DNA of 64,000 nt from Xanthomonas melonis (lineage in GTDB: Bacteria; Pseudomonadota; Gammaproteobacteria; Xanthomonadales; Xanthomonadaceae): assembly GCF_020783655.1 (NCBI RefSeq), contig NZ_JAJGQH010000001.1, forward strand, positions 310,001 to 374,000. Reading direction: 5' to 3'. The notes beneath the pieces are model-generated. The model did not search any database. It was not told where the DNA came from and saw only the letters and a list, made by a program, of their open reading frames with translations. Positions 8,804 through 16,337 of the stretch are shown here, piece after piece. Numbering within the stretch: position 1 is the first letter of the stretch; each line of letters starts with the position of its first letter. The translations under genes and the position numbers were made by a program.

Positions 8804-10650
8804 GCGGCGATGGCGCCGGTGCCGAGCGCGCTCGCCGACCAGCGCCGCAACCAGGCCTCGATGTTGAGCTGAGGCCCGAAGATTCCCAACGCCTGCAACG
8901 AATGGTCCGGGCTGACGCGGCCGATCCCGGCGCGGGCCAGCGCGCTGTCGATCAATCCGCGCTCGGCCAGCCGCCCGCCGACCAGCAGGCCGCTGATGAA
9001 GTCCCGGTGGTGCCGGGTGACGGCCACGGAGTGATCGTCCAGATAGCACTTCACCTTGCGCGACAGCACCGCGTGCGGGAGCAGGCCCTCGAATGCGCGG
9101 CGCGCAACCGTCCGATCCTCGGCATCGGCCATGAGCAAGTGGATCGGAAGACGGGCGAACAGTTCCACCACCGGCTGCGCGCTGATCGGCGACACCCGAT
9201 GGCATTGCCCTGCGCCCTCGAACGGGTCCAGCACGCTGACCGGGAACACCATCCTGCCGATGTGCGCCATCTTGTGCGGCGACACGCGCAGCCCCTGGGC
9301 GATGGCGTGGCGCATCCACGCCGGCTGCGGAGTGACATGCGCGCCGGCATCCACCTTCACCCATTCGCACGGGTTGCCCCAGTTCTCGTTGATGCGCACC
9401 GGTTGCTTCAGGACGCCATGCAGCAGCGCATCCTTGATCACGCCGTAGAGCGAATCGCCCGACTGGGCCGTCTCGAATGCCACGCGCAGGAACTGGCGAT
9501 CGATTCCACGCCGCCAGGCGTAGTCGATGGCCGCTGCATTGCCCTTGAAGCGCATGAAGACCGCATCGCCGCCGACTCCGGTGAACTGCACCGGCTCCTG
9601 CTGAGGATCACCGGCCCGACGGGTGCGCCGGTGCAGCAGATGGCCCGAGCAATGCGCCGGCCGCGCCGTGACCGGAAAGGCCATGATCTCCTCCAGCGCG
9701 CAGTGCGGTGCCCGCTGGTACTGGATGAACTCGCAACTGCGCCCGGACGCTGCGCTGGCGCCGGCGACCGCCATCCACGCGAAGTCCCTCTCGTCGGCGC
9801 CGATGCCCGAATCGTAGTGATGGACACACTGCACCTGCGGGCCGGAGGGAGCCTGCAGCAGGCCGGCGAGAATGATCGATGAATCCAGGCCGCCGGAGAG
9901 CTGCAGCTGTATCTGCGCATGCTCACCGGCCAGGGCACCGATGCACCCCAGCAGGGTCGATCGCGCCAGTCGTACCGCTTCGTTCAAGTCGGTGATCGGA
10001 TCCTCCACGGCCTGCCTGACCACATCCCAGTGACAGTGCCGTGTCCCAGGCCGGCCATCGCGGATCGTGATGCCTTCGCCACCTTCGAGCGAGGCTACAT
10101 CTTCGAAGCCGGTCTGGCGCATCTCGCGAAACGGAAACAGCAGCGAACCGGCCAGGTAGGACCAATCGAGCGAGAAGTTCCTGAGCTGCAGCGCCAGGCA
10201 ATCCTGCATGCTGGAGAACACCAGGGTGACCGACCCGACCACCGTGATGAAGCAGGGAAGCTCTGCTGTCGGGTCACGGACCACGCACCAGCTGCGCGAG
10301 GATGCATCGTGGCAAAAGGCGACGTAGCGGCCCCAGTAGTGCCGCACCAGATGTGCGCCCTGGCTGTGACCCGCCGTCTGCGCAGCTGCCGCGTCGAAGC
10401 TGGCCTTGGCCGGGACCTCCCCTGCCGCAAAGGTTTTGGTGAAGATCTTGCCCATGATCACCAGCCGATCCGCGCGCGTGCATTCGAAGAAGCCGGGATC
10501 GTCGGTCTGGCAATAGATCGCCGCGTCGTCCTCGCGCAGGGCGCAGGTGGCGTCCGGCAACACCGAAGCGATGCGGGCGGTGATCTGCACGGCGTCCTCC
10601 ACCGATGCAGGCGACTGCGCGTTCCAGAACACGGCGAGATAGCGATACAT
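8800..10650 (-). CDS. Lasso peptide macrolactam synthetase (C protein)
   Basis: A 616-residue member of the asparagine-synthetase-like family. The N-terminal domain (1-200) is the glutaminase-like fold without an N-terminal catalytic Cys, as is usual for lasso cyclases. The ATP-pyrophosphatase motif SGGLDSS is at residues 252-258. Lasso C proteins adenylate the side-chain carboxylate of an Asp or Glu in the core peptide and close the ring onto the N-terminal amine. The gene starts 12 bases after the B gene stop, and the adjacent 51-residue precursor has an Asp at core position 9. Ordinary asparagine synthetase is unlikely given the missing Cys and the neighbours. Confidence 0.88.
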   Translation of the reverse strand: MYRYLAVFWNAQSPASVEDAVQITARIASVLPDATCALREDDAAIYCQTDDPGFFECTRADRLVIMGKIFTKTFAAGEVPAKASFDAAAAQTAGHSQGAHLVRHYWGRYVAFCHDASSRSWCVVRDPTAELPCFITVVGSVTLVFSSMQDCLALQLRNFSLDWSYLAGSLLFPFREMRQTGFEDVASLEGGEGITIRDGRPGTRHCHWDVVRQAVEDPITDLNEAVRLARSTLLGCIGALAGEHAQIQLQLSGGLDSSIILAGLLQAPSGPQVQCVHHYDSGIGADERDFAWMAVAGASAASGRSCEFIQYQRAPHCALEEIMAFPVTARPAHCSGHLLHRRTRRAGDPQQEPVQFTGVGGDAVFMRFKGNAAAIDYAWRRGIDRQFLRVAFETAQSGDSLYGVIKDALLHGVLKQPVRINENWGNPCEWVKVDAGAHVTPQPAWMRHAIAQGLRVSPHKMAHIGRMVFPVSVLDPFEGAGQCHRVSPISAQPVVELFARLPIHLLMADAEDRTVARRAFEGLLPHAVLSRKVKCYLDDHSVAVTRHHRDFISGLLVGGRLAERGLIDSALARAGIGRVSPDHSLQALGIFGPQLNIEAWLRRWSASALGTGAIAA

Positions 10651-10662
10651 GGGCAGCCCGCG

Positions 10663-11370
10663 TCACAGCACCAGGATGGGAACCATCCGGCGCACGTTGA
10701 ATGGAATGTCGGTCAGCACGTAGTCGTCATGCTGCAGCCAGCAATGCGCAGCGAATGGTGCGGTGCGCACGGCGAATACCCACGAGGGGAAAAACCCGTA
10801 GCTGGCCAGGAACTCGCTCAAGGCGAAGCAGTACAGAAAGCATTCGTCGGTCTTCTTGAAGGCGAGCGGGCGTAACCAATCGAAGATGCGAACCAGCGAG
10901 GCCAGCTGGTGCACTGCAGGCGGCTGCGCTGGTCTGCGTGCGGCTCGACGCCGGGCCCTTGCCACGATGACACTGAGTGGTGCGCACTTCTTGCCGATGG
11001 CGGCAACGGCGACCGCGACCGCGAATCTGCGCAGGTCGCGCTGGGTGATGCGTGGACACCCACGCGGCTCGCCCTCGCGCATCCAGCGGCCGGGCAATGC
11101 CAGGGCGGGCGTGATGGCAGGCTTGCCCTGCAGCGGATCGCGGGTGATCAGACCGCGATCGAGCAAGGTTTGCAGGATCGGGGGAATGGCCGGATCGTCG
11201 GCCTGCATCGGCCAGCCCAGGACGTGGCGGCCCAGCGTCGCCGCCTGCTGCCTGCCGATCGACAGATAGGTCCCGGTGGCAACATCCAGCAGCACAACCA
11301 CGCCGCCGGCGACGCACAGGTGCGCATGTCTGGACAGCAGATACGGCGGTGACGGCTCCATCATGCCCAT
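10663..11370 (-). CDS. Lasso peptide B protein (fused RRE and transglutaminase-like protease)
   Basis: A 235-residue protein that removes the leader peptide. Residues 1-80 form a PqqD-like recognition element (LLSRHAHLCVAGGVVVLLDV, then YLSIGRQQAATLG), which binds the leader. Residues 150-235 match the B2 Cys protease: Cys177 in DECFLYCFAL, His209 in FAAHCWLQ and Asp221 in YVLTD fit the Cys-His-Asp triad of McjB-like proteins. I place the start at 11370. The reading frame is open to an ATG at 11472, but that start would overlap the precursor gene and translate an 11-bp hairpin, and its extra 34 residues resemble nothing in the family. A GGAA five bases before 11370 is a weak ribosome site. 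Confidence 0.85.
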   Translation of the reverse strand: MGMMEPSPPYLLSRHAHLCVAGGVVVLLDVATGTYLSIGRQQAATLGRHVLGWPMQADDPAIPPILQTLLDRGLITRDPLQGKPAITPALALPGRWMREGEPRGCPRITQRDLRRFAVAVAVAAIGKKCAPLSVIVARARRRAARRPAQPPAVHQLASLVRIFDWLRPLAFKKTDECFLYCFALSEFLASYGFFPSWVFAVRTAPFAAHCWLQHDDYVLTDIPFNVRRMVPILVL

Positions 11371-11392
11371 GGCGGTTCCGGTTGCGGGAGAA

Positions 11393-11417
11393 GCGGTGCA
11401 TGCAGGGCATGCACCGC
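11393..11417 (-). terminator. Hairpin between lasso precursor and B gene
   Basis: A perfect 11-bp inverted repeat (11393-11403 with 11407-11417) and 3-base loop in the gap between the precursor stop and the B start. No U-tract follows. Such hairpins let a short, abundant precursor transcript be made with partial read-through into the enzyme genes, or protect its 3' end. Which of these applies here is inference. Confidence 0.6.
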
Positions 11418-11438
11418 CATTGGCATCGATCAGCGCGG

Positions 11439-11594
11439 TTACGGCGAGGTCGTCGGGAAGATGCCATCCCACAAGGTGCCGTGACTATGCGCCCTGGTTT
11501 CGGACACCACGGTGCCAAGTTCGATGAGACCGCCGCCATCCTGATCCTGCTGGATGGAATCTTCTACCAGCCCAAGCTCGATCAACTCGTTCAT
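11439..11594 (-). CDS. Lasso peptide precursor (A), predicted core AHSHGTLWDGIFPTTSP
   Basis: A 51-codon gene, MNELIELGLVEDSIQQ to FPTTSP. AGGAG six bases upstream selects the ATG at 11594 over an in-frame ATG at 11600 that would abut the ribosome site. The leader ends LIELGTVVSETR, matching the LxxLGxVxxET(K/R) pattern of proteobacterial lasso leaders, with the conserved Thr at -2 (Thr33) and Arg at -1. The 17-residue core would begin at Ala35 and close an amide from Ala1 to Asp9 (Asp43), giving a nine-residue ring with two His and one Trp and an eight-residue tail GIFPTTSP. Ala at position 1 is less usual than Gly. The gene is directly upstream of B and C on the same strand. Confidence 0.85.
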   Translation of the reverse strand: MNELIELGLVEDSIQQDQDGGGLIELGTVVSETRAHSHGTLWDGIFPTTSP

Positions 11595-11620
11595 GCACAT
11601 CTCCTTTGGTCAGTCAGTAG

Positions 11621-11643
11621 CGCGTCCAACGTCGTTGGACGCG
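11621..11643 (-). promoter_or_regulatory. Hairpin in the 5' region of the lasso precursor
   Basis: A perfect 10-bp inverted repeat (CGCGTCCAAC ... GTTGGACGCG) with a 3-base spacer, ending 14 bases before the AGGAG of the precursor. If transcribed it forms a very stable 5' stem that could stabilise the mRNA or gate translation; as DNA it could be an operator. The sequence alone cannot decide. Confidence 0.55.
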
Positions 11644-11694
11644 TTCGGGCAGCCGCCACAAGCGTCATCGCGAATTGCGTGTGCGGCAAGCGAA

Positions 11695-11709
11695 TGTTAC
11701 AAGGTAACA
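11695..11709. promoter_or_regulatory. Operator-like palindrome O3 (GTTACAAGGTAAC)
   Basis: TGTTACAAGGTAACA is a perfect 6-bp inverted repeat around AAG in the divergent region between the lasso precursor and the gene at 11830. It has the same GTTAY-N3-RTAAC form as the sites before the TonB receptor and the exporter, and could control both flanking genes. Confidence 0.6.
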
Positions 11710-11752
11710 ATTGCGAATGTGGCGTTTTTACTTCCAGTCGCTGGAGTATCTG

Positions 11753-11768
11753 CGTGATTCTGATCACG
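11753..11768 (+). promoter_or_regulatory. CRP/Clp-like site upstream of the 308-residue protein gene
   Basis: CGTGATTCTGATCACG keeps the GTGA-N6-TCAC core of CRP-family sites and is a perfect 6-bp inverted repeat. It lies 62 bases before the start codon. In Xanthomonas the family member is Clp. Assignment by motif only. Confidence 0.4.
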
Positions 11769-11829
11769 GAACGCGCATGTCGCCCGCGAAACGTCACGTC
11801 CATCGATCCGACGACGCACAGGAGAAGCA

Positions 11830-12756
11830 ATGGGTGTTCAAGACAGCGACGATGCGTTCGACCACACGCTGCTACTGCGTGGGCTGTTTCCATTATCGAA
11901 ACTGATTCGCTTCGTTCGCGAGCGCTGCCCTCCCGGCCACGTGGACGAGTCCGTGCTGCTGGCGCGTTGGCGTGAGGCAAGAGCCGTGGCGTCGATGCTC
12001 GCCGACGACGAAGCCGGGCTCGCCGATGAGGTCGGCATGCAGGAGTTGCCGGAAGACTTGTCTGCGTTGGGTGCGGCGGCGTTGCGACAGCCTTCGATGC
12101 ATCGAATCACCAGCGCGGTGCCGCGCGCCTGGTGCATGGTGGAAGTGGATCGCCTGATCATCTTCCAGGACTCCATCAACCTGCGCCATCTCCAGACACT
12201 CGAGGAGCGCCTCGGCACCACACCCAGCGAAAGCGACGTCATGACGCTCGCTGCCTGCCAGGGTGCGCAGGCGCAGCCGCCGGTGCACTACGCGCAGGCG
12301 GACGGCGACTACGCATTCGCCTCCAGCTCCAACGATCTGCGCTTTCTCGATGTCGCGGTGCTCGATCCATCCGCCGTGACCGATTACGCGCCGTTCGGCG
12401 CGGCCAGCCACGCCATCGTGATCTACCTGGGCTTCAGCGACAACGTGATCAGCGCCACGCGAGTCGGCAAGCGGCTGATCCTGACCAACGGCTCTCATCG
12501 TGCCTATCTGTTGCGCTCGCTCGGCTTCCGCTACATCCCCTGTCTGGTGACCGACGCCAGCGACCGCGATACGTCCGAGATCCTGCTGCCGGCTGCGGTG
12601 AAGCAGGACCGGGATTTCTATCTGCGTGCAGCCAGGCCGCCACTGTTCAAGGACTATCACGATCCACGCCTGACGCAGGTGGTTCAGACGATCAGGAAGA
12701 ACTATGTGCTGCGCGCCAAGCTGGATCTGAAGAGGACCACTGTTCCTGCGGTCTAG
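11830..12756 (+). CDS. Uncharacterised protein with ParB-like motif, in lasso island
   Basis: A 308-residue protein with a good ribosome site (AGGAGAAGCA before ATG) and no signal peptide or membrane helix. The stretch NGSHRAYLLRSLGFRYIPCL near residues 220-240 resembles the G-x-HR-x-x-A-x-x-x-x-G-x-x-x-I-P/V motif of ParB/sulfiredoxin-fold proteins, which bind and often hydrolyse nucleotides. The rest is unfamiliar to me. It sits between the precursor and the exporter, divergent from the former, and shares the O3 palindrome. Roles as a regulator, a tailoring enzyme or an immunity factor are all open. Function is not assigned. Confidence 0.75.
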   Translation: MGVQDSDDAFDHTLLLRGLFPLSKLIRFVRERCPPGHVDESVLLARWREARAVASMLADDEAGLADEVGMQELPEDLSALGAAALRQPSMHRITSAVPRAWCMVEVDRLIIFQDSINLRHLQTLEERLGTTPSESDVMTLAACQGAQAQPPVHYAQADGDYAFASSSNDLRFLDVAVLDPSAVTDYAPFGAASHAIVIYLGFSDNVISATRVGKRLILTNGSHRAYLLRSLGFRYIPCLVTDASDRDTSEILLPAAVKQDRDFYLRAARPPLFKDYHDPRLTQVVQTIRKNYVLRAKLDLKRTTVPAV

Positions 12757-12878
12757 CTTGCGGCGGCCGCCGCCGGCATGCGCCTGTACTACCGGGCCGA
12801 TCCAGGCAACGCGCGTGTCGTCATGGCAGTAACACGGCGCAGCCGCGCTGTTTGCACAATGCCGATGCCGGCCGTCGC

Positions 12879-14558
12879 TCAGACCACACCGAGCGGCACA
12901 CATGACGTACTCCGATGGCCCGGCAGTGTGATCACCCGGTCGGTCGCGGCGATGCCGGTCTGCCGGTGGGTGATGGCAAGCACGGTCACCTCGTGTGCCA
13001 GCATCCGGACGTGCGCCATCACCTCGCGCTGGGTCGTCTCGTCCAGCGCGGAGCTGGCCTCGTCCAGCAGCAGAATCGCCGGATCTCCATACAACGCCCG
13101 CGCGATCGCAATGCGCTGGCGTTCGCCACCGGACAGTTTCAGGCCACGCTCGCCGACCACGGTCTCCAGACCCTGCGGCAGCGCGTCGAGGAGCGGCAGG
13201 ATGGCCGCCTTGGCCGCTGCCGCGCGCAGGCGTGCGTCGTCGCGCGCGCGGCCGAGCAGGATGTTGTCTGCCAGGGTTTCGTTGAGCAGGACCACATCCT
13301 GCGGAACGTGCGCCACCAGCGCGTGCCAGTCGGCACGATCGATGCCCGCGATATCGGTCCCGTCGACAAGGATACGGCCGCTCTCCGGCTCGAGGCTCTT
13401 CAACGCCAGTTTGAACAGGGTGGATTTTCCCGCACCGGTTTCGCCGGTCACAAAGGTGATGCCGCCCCGCTCCGCGCAGAAGCTCACGTCGGCAACGCCG
13501 CGGCCGTTGTCGTAATGGTGGCTGACACGATCGAATACGATCCGCCCGGCGCCTGGCACCAATCGCGACGCATGATGCACACGCGACTCCTCCGGCGCGT
13601 TCCAGAGCGCCACCAGCGGGACCAGCATCGCGCGCGCTCGCGCGACATCGTCGATGGCGCGCGCGAGTGCTTCGAACGGCGTATTGAGCTGCAGCAGCAA
13701 CAGGTTGAACAGCACCAGGTCCCCGATGCTGATCGCGCCGGCCTGGTAGCGTGGGAGCAGCAGCACGAAGGTGATGGAGAACTGGATCGCCAGGCCGGCG
13801 CCGAGCATGGCGATATAGCCCAGACGCTGCAGTACATAGGCACGCCAGCTGTCGCGGACCACCTGCGCCCGCTGCTCGAAGCGCTGGGTCATCCATGCGT
13901 GACTGCCGAACTGGCGTAGCGTCTCCATGGCGTTCATCGCGTTGCCGACGAAGCGGGCGTTCGCCTGCCCGGCGGCGGTGGCCGCCTCCAGATGGACACG
14001 CGCGCGTCGGGTGGCCAGTGTCGACAGACCGATGGCCGCCGCGCCATATGTCGCCACCACGACGACCAGCTGGAGATCGATCAGCGCGCCCAGCGTGAGC
14101 AGGCTCAGCAGGATCTGCACGACGCCGGGGATGAAGGCGACCAGTGCCAGCTGCACCAGGATCTTCAGCCCGCTACGCCCTTTTTCGCCGGCCGCCTGGA
14201 TCTCGGCCGGATTGTGCTCGACGAAGAACGCGCTGGTCTTTCTGAGGATCGCTGCGAAATAGCGCGTGCTTGCGATGAAACCGAGATTCTCCGAACGCAT
14301 GAAGGACAGGTACTGCACCGTCTGCTGCAATGCCGACCCCAGTCCGAGCAATCCTGCATAGGCCACGAAGGCCCAGGCCAGGGCCGGCGCTCCGGCTTGC
14401 GGCAGGCGATCGATCAGGCGCGAGAACAGGTAGGGCGCAGCCACGGTCGCGACGCTGGCCACCAGCACCACAGCGACGACGCGCGCCAGCGCCCATCGCT
14501 CGGACCGGAGGTAGGCGAGCACGATCTCAGCGACGGGGGATTGCATGCATGCGGCCAT
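12879..14558 (-). CDS. ABC exporter with fused permease and ATPase (lasso D protein)
   Basis: A half-size ABC exporter of up to 559 residues. Residues 1-310 hold six membrane helices (from LARVVAVVLVASVATVAAPY). The C-terminal ATPase has Walker A (TGETGAGKST), signature (LSGGERQRIAIARAL), Walker B (AILLLDEASSALD) and the switch His (ITHRQTG). No C39 peptidase domain is present, as expected for lasso D proteins, which export the mature peptide and give self-immunity. Start is uncertain: ATGs at 14558 and 14546 both lack a clear ribosome site. A GTTAY-N3-RTAAC palindrome lies about 290 bases upstream. The function as lasso exporter rests on position plus family. Confidence 0.8.
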   Translation of the reverse strand: MAACMQSPVAEIVLAYLRSERWALARVVAVVLVASVATVAAPYLFSRLIDRLPQAGAPALAWAFVAYAGLLGLGSALQQTVQYLSFMRSENLGFIASTRYFAAILRKTSAFFVEHNPAEIQAAGEKGRSGLKILVQLALVAFIPGVVQILLSLLTLGALIDLQLVVVVATYGAAAIGLSTLATRRARVHLEAATAAGQANARFVGNAMNAMETLRQFGSHAWMTQRFEQRAQVVRDSWRAYVLQRLGYIAMLGAGLAIQFSITFVLLLPRYQAGAISIGDLVLFNLLLLQLNTPFEALARAIDDVARARAMLVPLVALWNAPEESRVHHASRLVPGAGRIVFDRVSHHYDNGRGVADVSFCAERGGITFVTGETGAGKSTLFKLALKSLEPESGRILVDGTDIAGIDRADWHALVAHVPQDVVLLNETLADNILLGRARDDARLRAAAAKAAILPLLDALPQGLETVVGERGLKLSGGERQRIAIARALYGDPAILLLDEASSALDETTQREVMAHVRMLAHEVTVLAITHRQTGIAATDRVITLPGHRSTSCVPLGVV

Positions 14559-14847
14559 CGACGAAGAAGCGCTGCAGTGCGCCGCGCGGATTCAAGGCCG
14601 CACGTCCGCCCTGCGGCTTCGCAGGGCGGGCGCTACTGCAGCGTTCGCAGCCCCGGAGATAGGCCAGTCGCCCCGTGCGGGCACCGCCATCGCGTGATGC
14701 AGAGCCCTGCCCGGCGCGCGCGCCGGCTCGATCGAACCAATGGCTGTGCTGCCGTGCTCGCGGCTTGACACCGCCGACCGGCGCGGCCTGCGCGGAACGG
14801 CGGTGCAAAACGCACTCGTGATGACGCATCTCGCGAACCCTGTCAAT

Positions 14848-14860
14848 GTTATTTTATAAC
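14848..14860. promoter_or_regulatory. Operator-like palindrome O4 (GTTATTTTATAAC)
   Basis: A perfect 5-bp inverted repeat around TTT, of the same form as O1-O3, in very G+C-rich surroundings. On the minus strand it contains TATAAAAT, a possible -10 element for the exporter gene, echoing the overlap of O1 with the receptor -10. Confidence 0.55.
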
Positions 14861-15038
14861 GATACCAGGATGTGCCCACGGATCCAGTGCAGACGGCGCC
14901 GCACCCTGCCGGGTATCAGTCGCCGCCCAGGAATTCGGCGACCTCGCCCGCGACCTGCGACACGCGCACCGCAGGTGCGTCCAGCACGCGTGCCGGCCTG
15001 CACGCCGCAGTGCTGCTGGCCGCCGCTTAGGTCACTCT

Positions 15039-15051
15039 GTTATGTTATGAC
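15039..15051 (+). promoter_or_regulatory. Imperfect copy of the island operator (O5)
   Basis: GTTATGTTATGAC differs from the palindrome by one base in the right arm (ATGAC for ATAAC) and lies 20 bases before the start codon of the DUF1624 gene. It may bring that gene under the same control. Confidence 0.4.
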
Positions 15052-15070
15052 ATCGCCGCAAGGGGTATCG

Positions 15071-16225
15071 ATGTCTTCCAATTCCGTCACTGCCACACGT
15101 CTGACCTCCATCGACGCCCTGCGCGGAACGGTGATCCTGATCATGCTGCTGGACCATGTGCGCGACACGTTCTACCTGCATCGCCAACTGGCCGATCCGG
15201 TCGATCTGGATCAGGTCGAACCCGGGTTGTTCGTGTCGCGGGTGCTGGCGCATCTCTGCGCCCCTGTGTTCGTGCTGCTCACCGGCCTGTCGGCATGGCT
15301 GTATGGCAGCCGCCAGTCCGATCCGCGCAAGGCCACCAGCCTGTTCCTGTTCAAGCGCGGCTTGTTCCTGATCGTGCTGGAAATGACCGTGGTCAATATC
15401 GGGTGGAATTTCCAGGTGCCGCCCACCGTGTTCTATCTGCAGGTGATCTGGGCGATCGGGGTGAGCATGCTGGCCTTGTCGCTGCTGTTGTGGCTACCGC
15501 GCGCGGCCCTGGCGGCGGTCGCGGTGGTCATCATCGCCGGCCACAATCTGCTCGACGGCATCACCGCCACCGACGGCACCGCATTCCACGTGTTGTGGGC
15601 GATCCTGCACGACCGCAGCTGGTTCGAGCTGGGCGGCATTCCGGTGCGAAGCTCGTATCCGGTATTGCCCTGGATCGGCATCATCGCGCTGGGCTATGTG
15701 CTTGGCCCCTGGTTCGGCCGCGACACCACACCCGCGCAACGCCGCCGGCGGCTGGTCCGCGCCGGTTGGAGCATGCTCGCGGCATTCGTGGCGTTGCGCG
15801 TGATCAATGTCTACGGCGATGCACCCTGGCAGCACGATGCCGACGCGCTCACCGCAGTGATGAGCTTCTTCAACCTCACCAAATACCCGCCTTCGTTGCT
15901 GTTCGTGCTGTTCACCGTGGGCATCGGCCTGCTGTTGCTGCGCGCCTACGAGGCACCAGGCGTCGCGCGCATGCTGACGCCCGTCATCGACTTCGGCGCC
16001 GCGCCGATGTTCTTCTACGTGCTGCACCTGTATGTGTTGAAGCTCATGTACCTGGCTGCGGTGGCCGCGTTCGGCACCAATCACGGTCGCTACTACGGCA
16101 TGGACAGTGTCGGCATGTTGTGGCTGACCGCAGCGATGCTGGTCCTGGTGCTGTATCTGCCTACCCGCGCCTTCGCGCGTCTGAAGGCGCGCAGACGCGA
16201 CCTGGCCTGGCTGCGCTACTTCTGA
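15071..16225 (+). CDS. DUF1624 / heparan-acetyltransferase-like membrane protein
   Basis: A 384-residue integral-membrane protein starting at the ATG preceded by AAGGGG; an open frame upstream to 14846 is arginine-rich and non-membrane, so is rejected. It has about ten hydrophobic helices. The N-terminal signature RLTSIDALRGTVILIMLLDH is that of the DUF1624/HGSNAT-related acyltransferase-like superfamily, in which the conserved Asp-Ala-hydrophobic-Arg-Gly motif opens the first helix. Substrate unknown. It may transfer an acyl group to an envelope sugar. A degenerate copy of the lasso-island operator lies just upstream, so co-regulation is possible. A hairpin terminator follows. Confidence 0.8.
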   Translation: MSSNSVTATRLTSIDALRGTVILIMLLDHVRDTFYLHRQLADPVDLDQVEPGLFVSRVLAHLCAPVFVLLTGLSAWLYGSRQSDPRKATSLFLFKRGLFLIVLEMTVVNIGWNFQVPPTVFYLQVIWAIGVSMLALSLLLWLPRAALAAVAVVIIAGHNLLDGITATDGTAFHVLWAILHDRSWFELGGIPVRSSYPVLPWIGIIALGYVLGPWFGRDTTPAQRRRRLVRAGWSMLAAFVALRVINVYGDAPWQHDADALTAVMSFFNLTKYPPSLLFVLFTVGIGLLLLRAYEAPGVARMLTPVIDFGAAPMFFYVLHLYVLKLMYLAAVAAFGTNHGRYYGMDSVGMLWLTAAMLVLVLYLPTRAFARLKARRRDLAWLRYF

Positions 16226-16298
16226 GCGTCGGACAAGGCAATGCGCGTGGCGCCTTGCTGCGCGCGCCGGAGCATGCAGATGCGTCGATGATCCGCAC

Positions 16299-16325
16299 GC
16301 CTTTGCGCAGCATGTGCGCAAAGGC
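16299..16325. terminator. Bidirectional hairpin between convergent genes
   Basis: A perfect 11-bp stem (GCCTTTGCGCA with TGCGCAAAGGC) and 5-base loop between the stops of the DUF1624 and DUF1349 genes. It is symmetric enough to serve both strands, although neither side has a long U-tract. Confidence 0.6.
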
Positions 16326-16337
16326 GACGTGGTGCAC

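Larger units (their letters stand above)
14559..15070. other. Intergenic region between exporter and DUF1624 gene
   Basis: About 510 bases between two divergent genes. It holds two copies of the island palindrome (14848 and 15039) and a GC-rich inverted repeat (GCCCTGCGG-CTT-CGCAGGGC type, near 14620). The exporter side leaves an apparent 290-base untranslated leader. An open frame of 100 codons at 14527-14829 (minus) overlaps the exporter start, has no ribosome site and looks non-coding. Confidence 0.5.

Noticed and set aside
8800..10650. Asparagine synthetase B as the identity of the ATP-dependent amidotransferase-like gene
   Set aside because: There is no N-terminal catalytic Cys, and the gene sits in line with lasso precursor and B genes.
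11371..11472. Upstream extension of the lasso B protein to an ATG at 11472
   Set aside because: It would overlap the precursor and translate a perfect 11-bp hairpin; the extra residues do not fit the PqqD-like domain.
14527..14829. A possible 100-codon gene upstream of the exporter, considered as a second lasso precursor
   Set aside because: It lacks a ribosome site, a leader motif with Thr at -2 and a suitable core; the composition is Arg/Gly/His-rich shadow.
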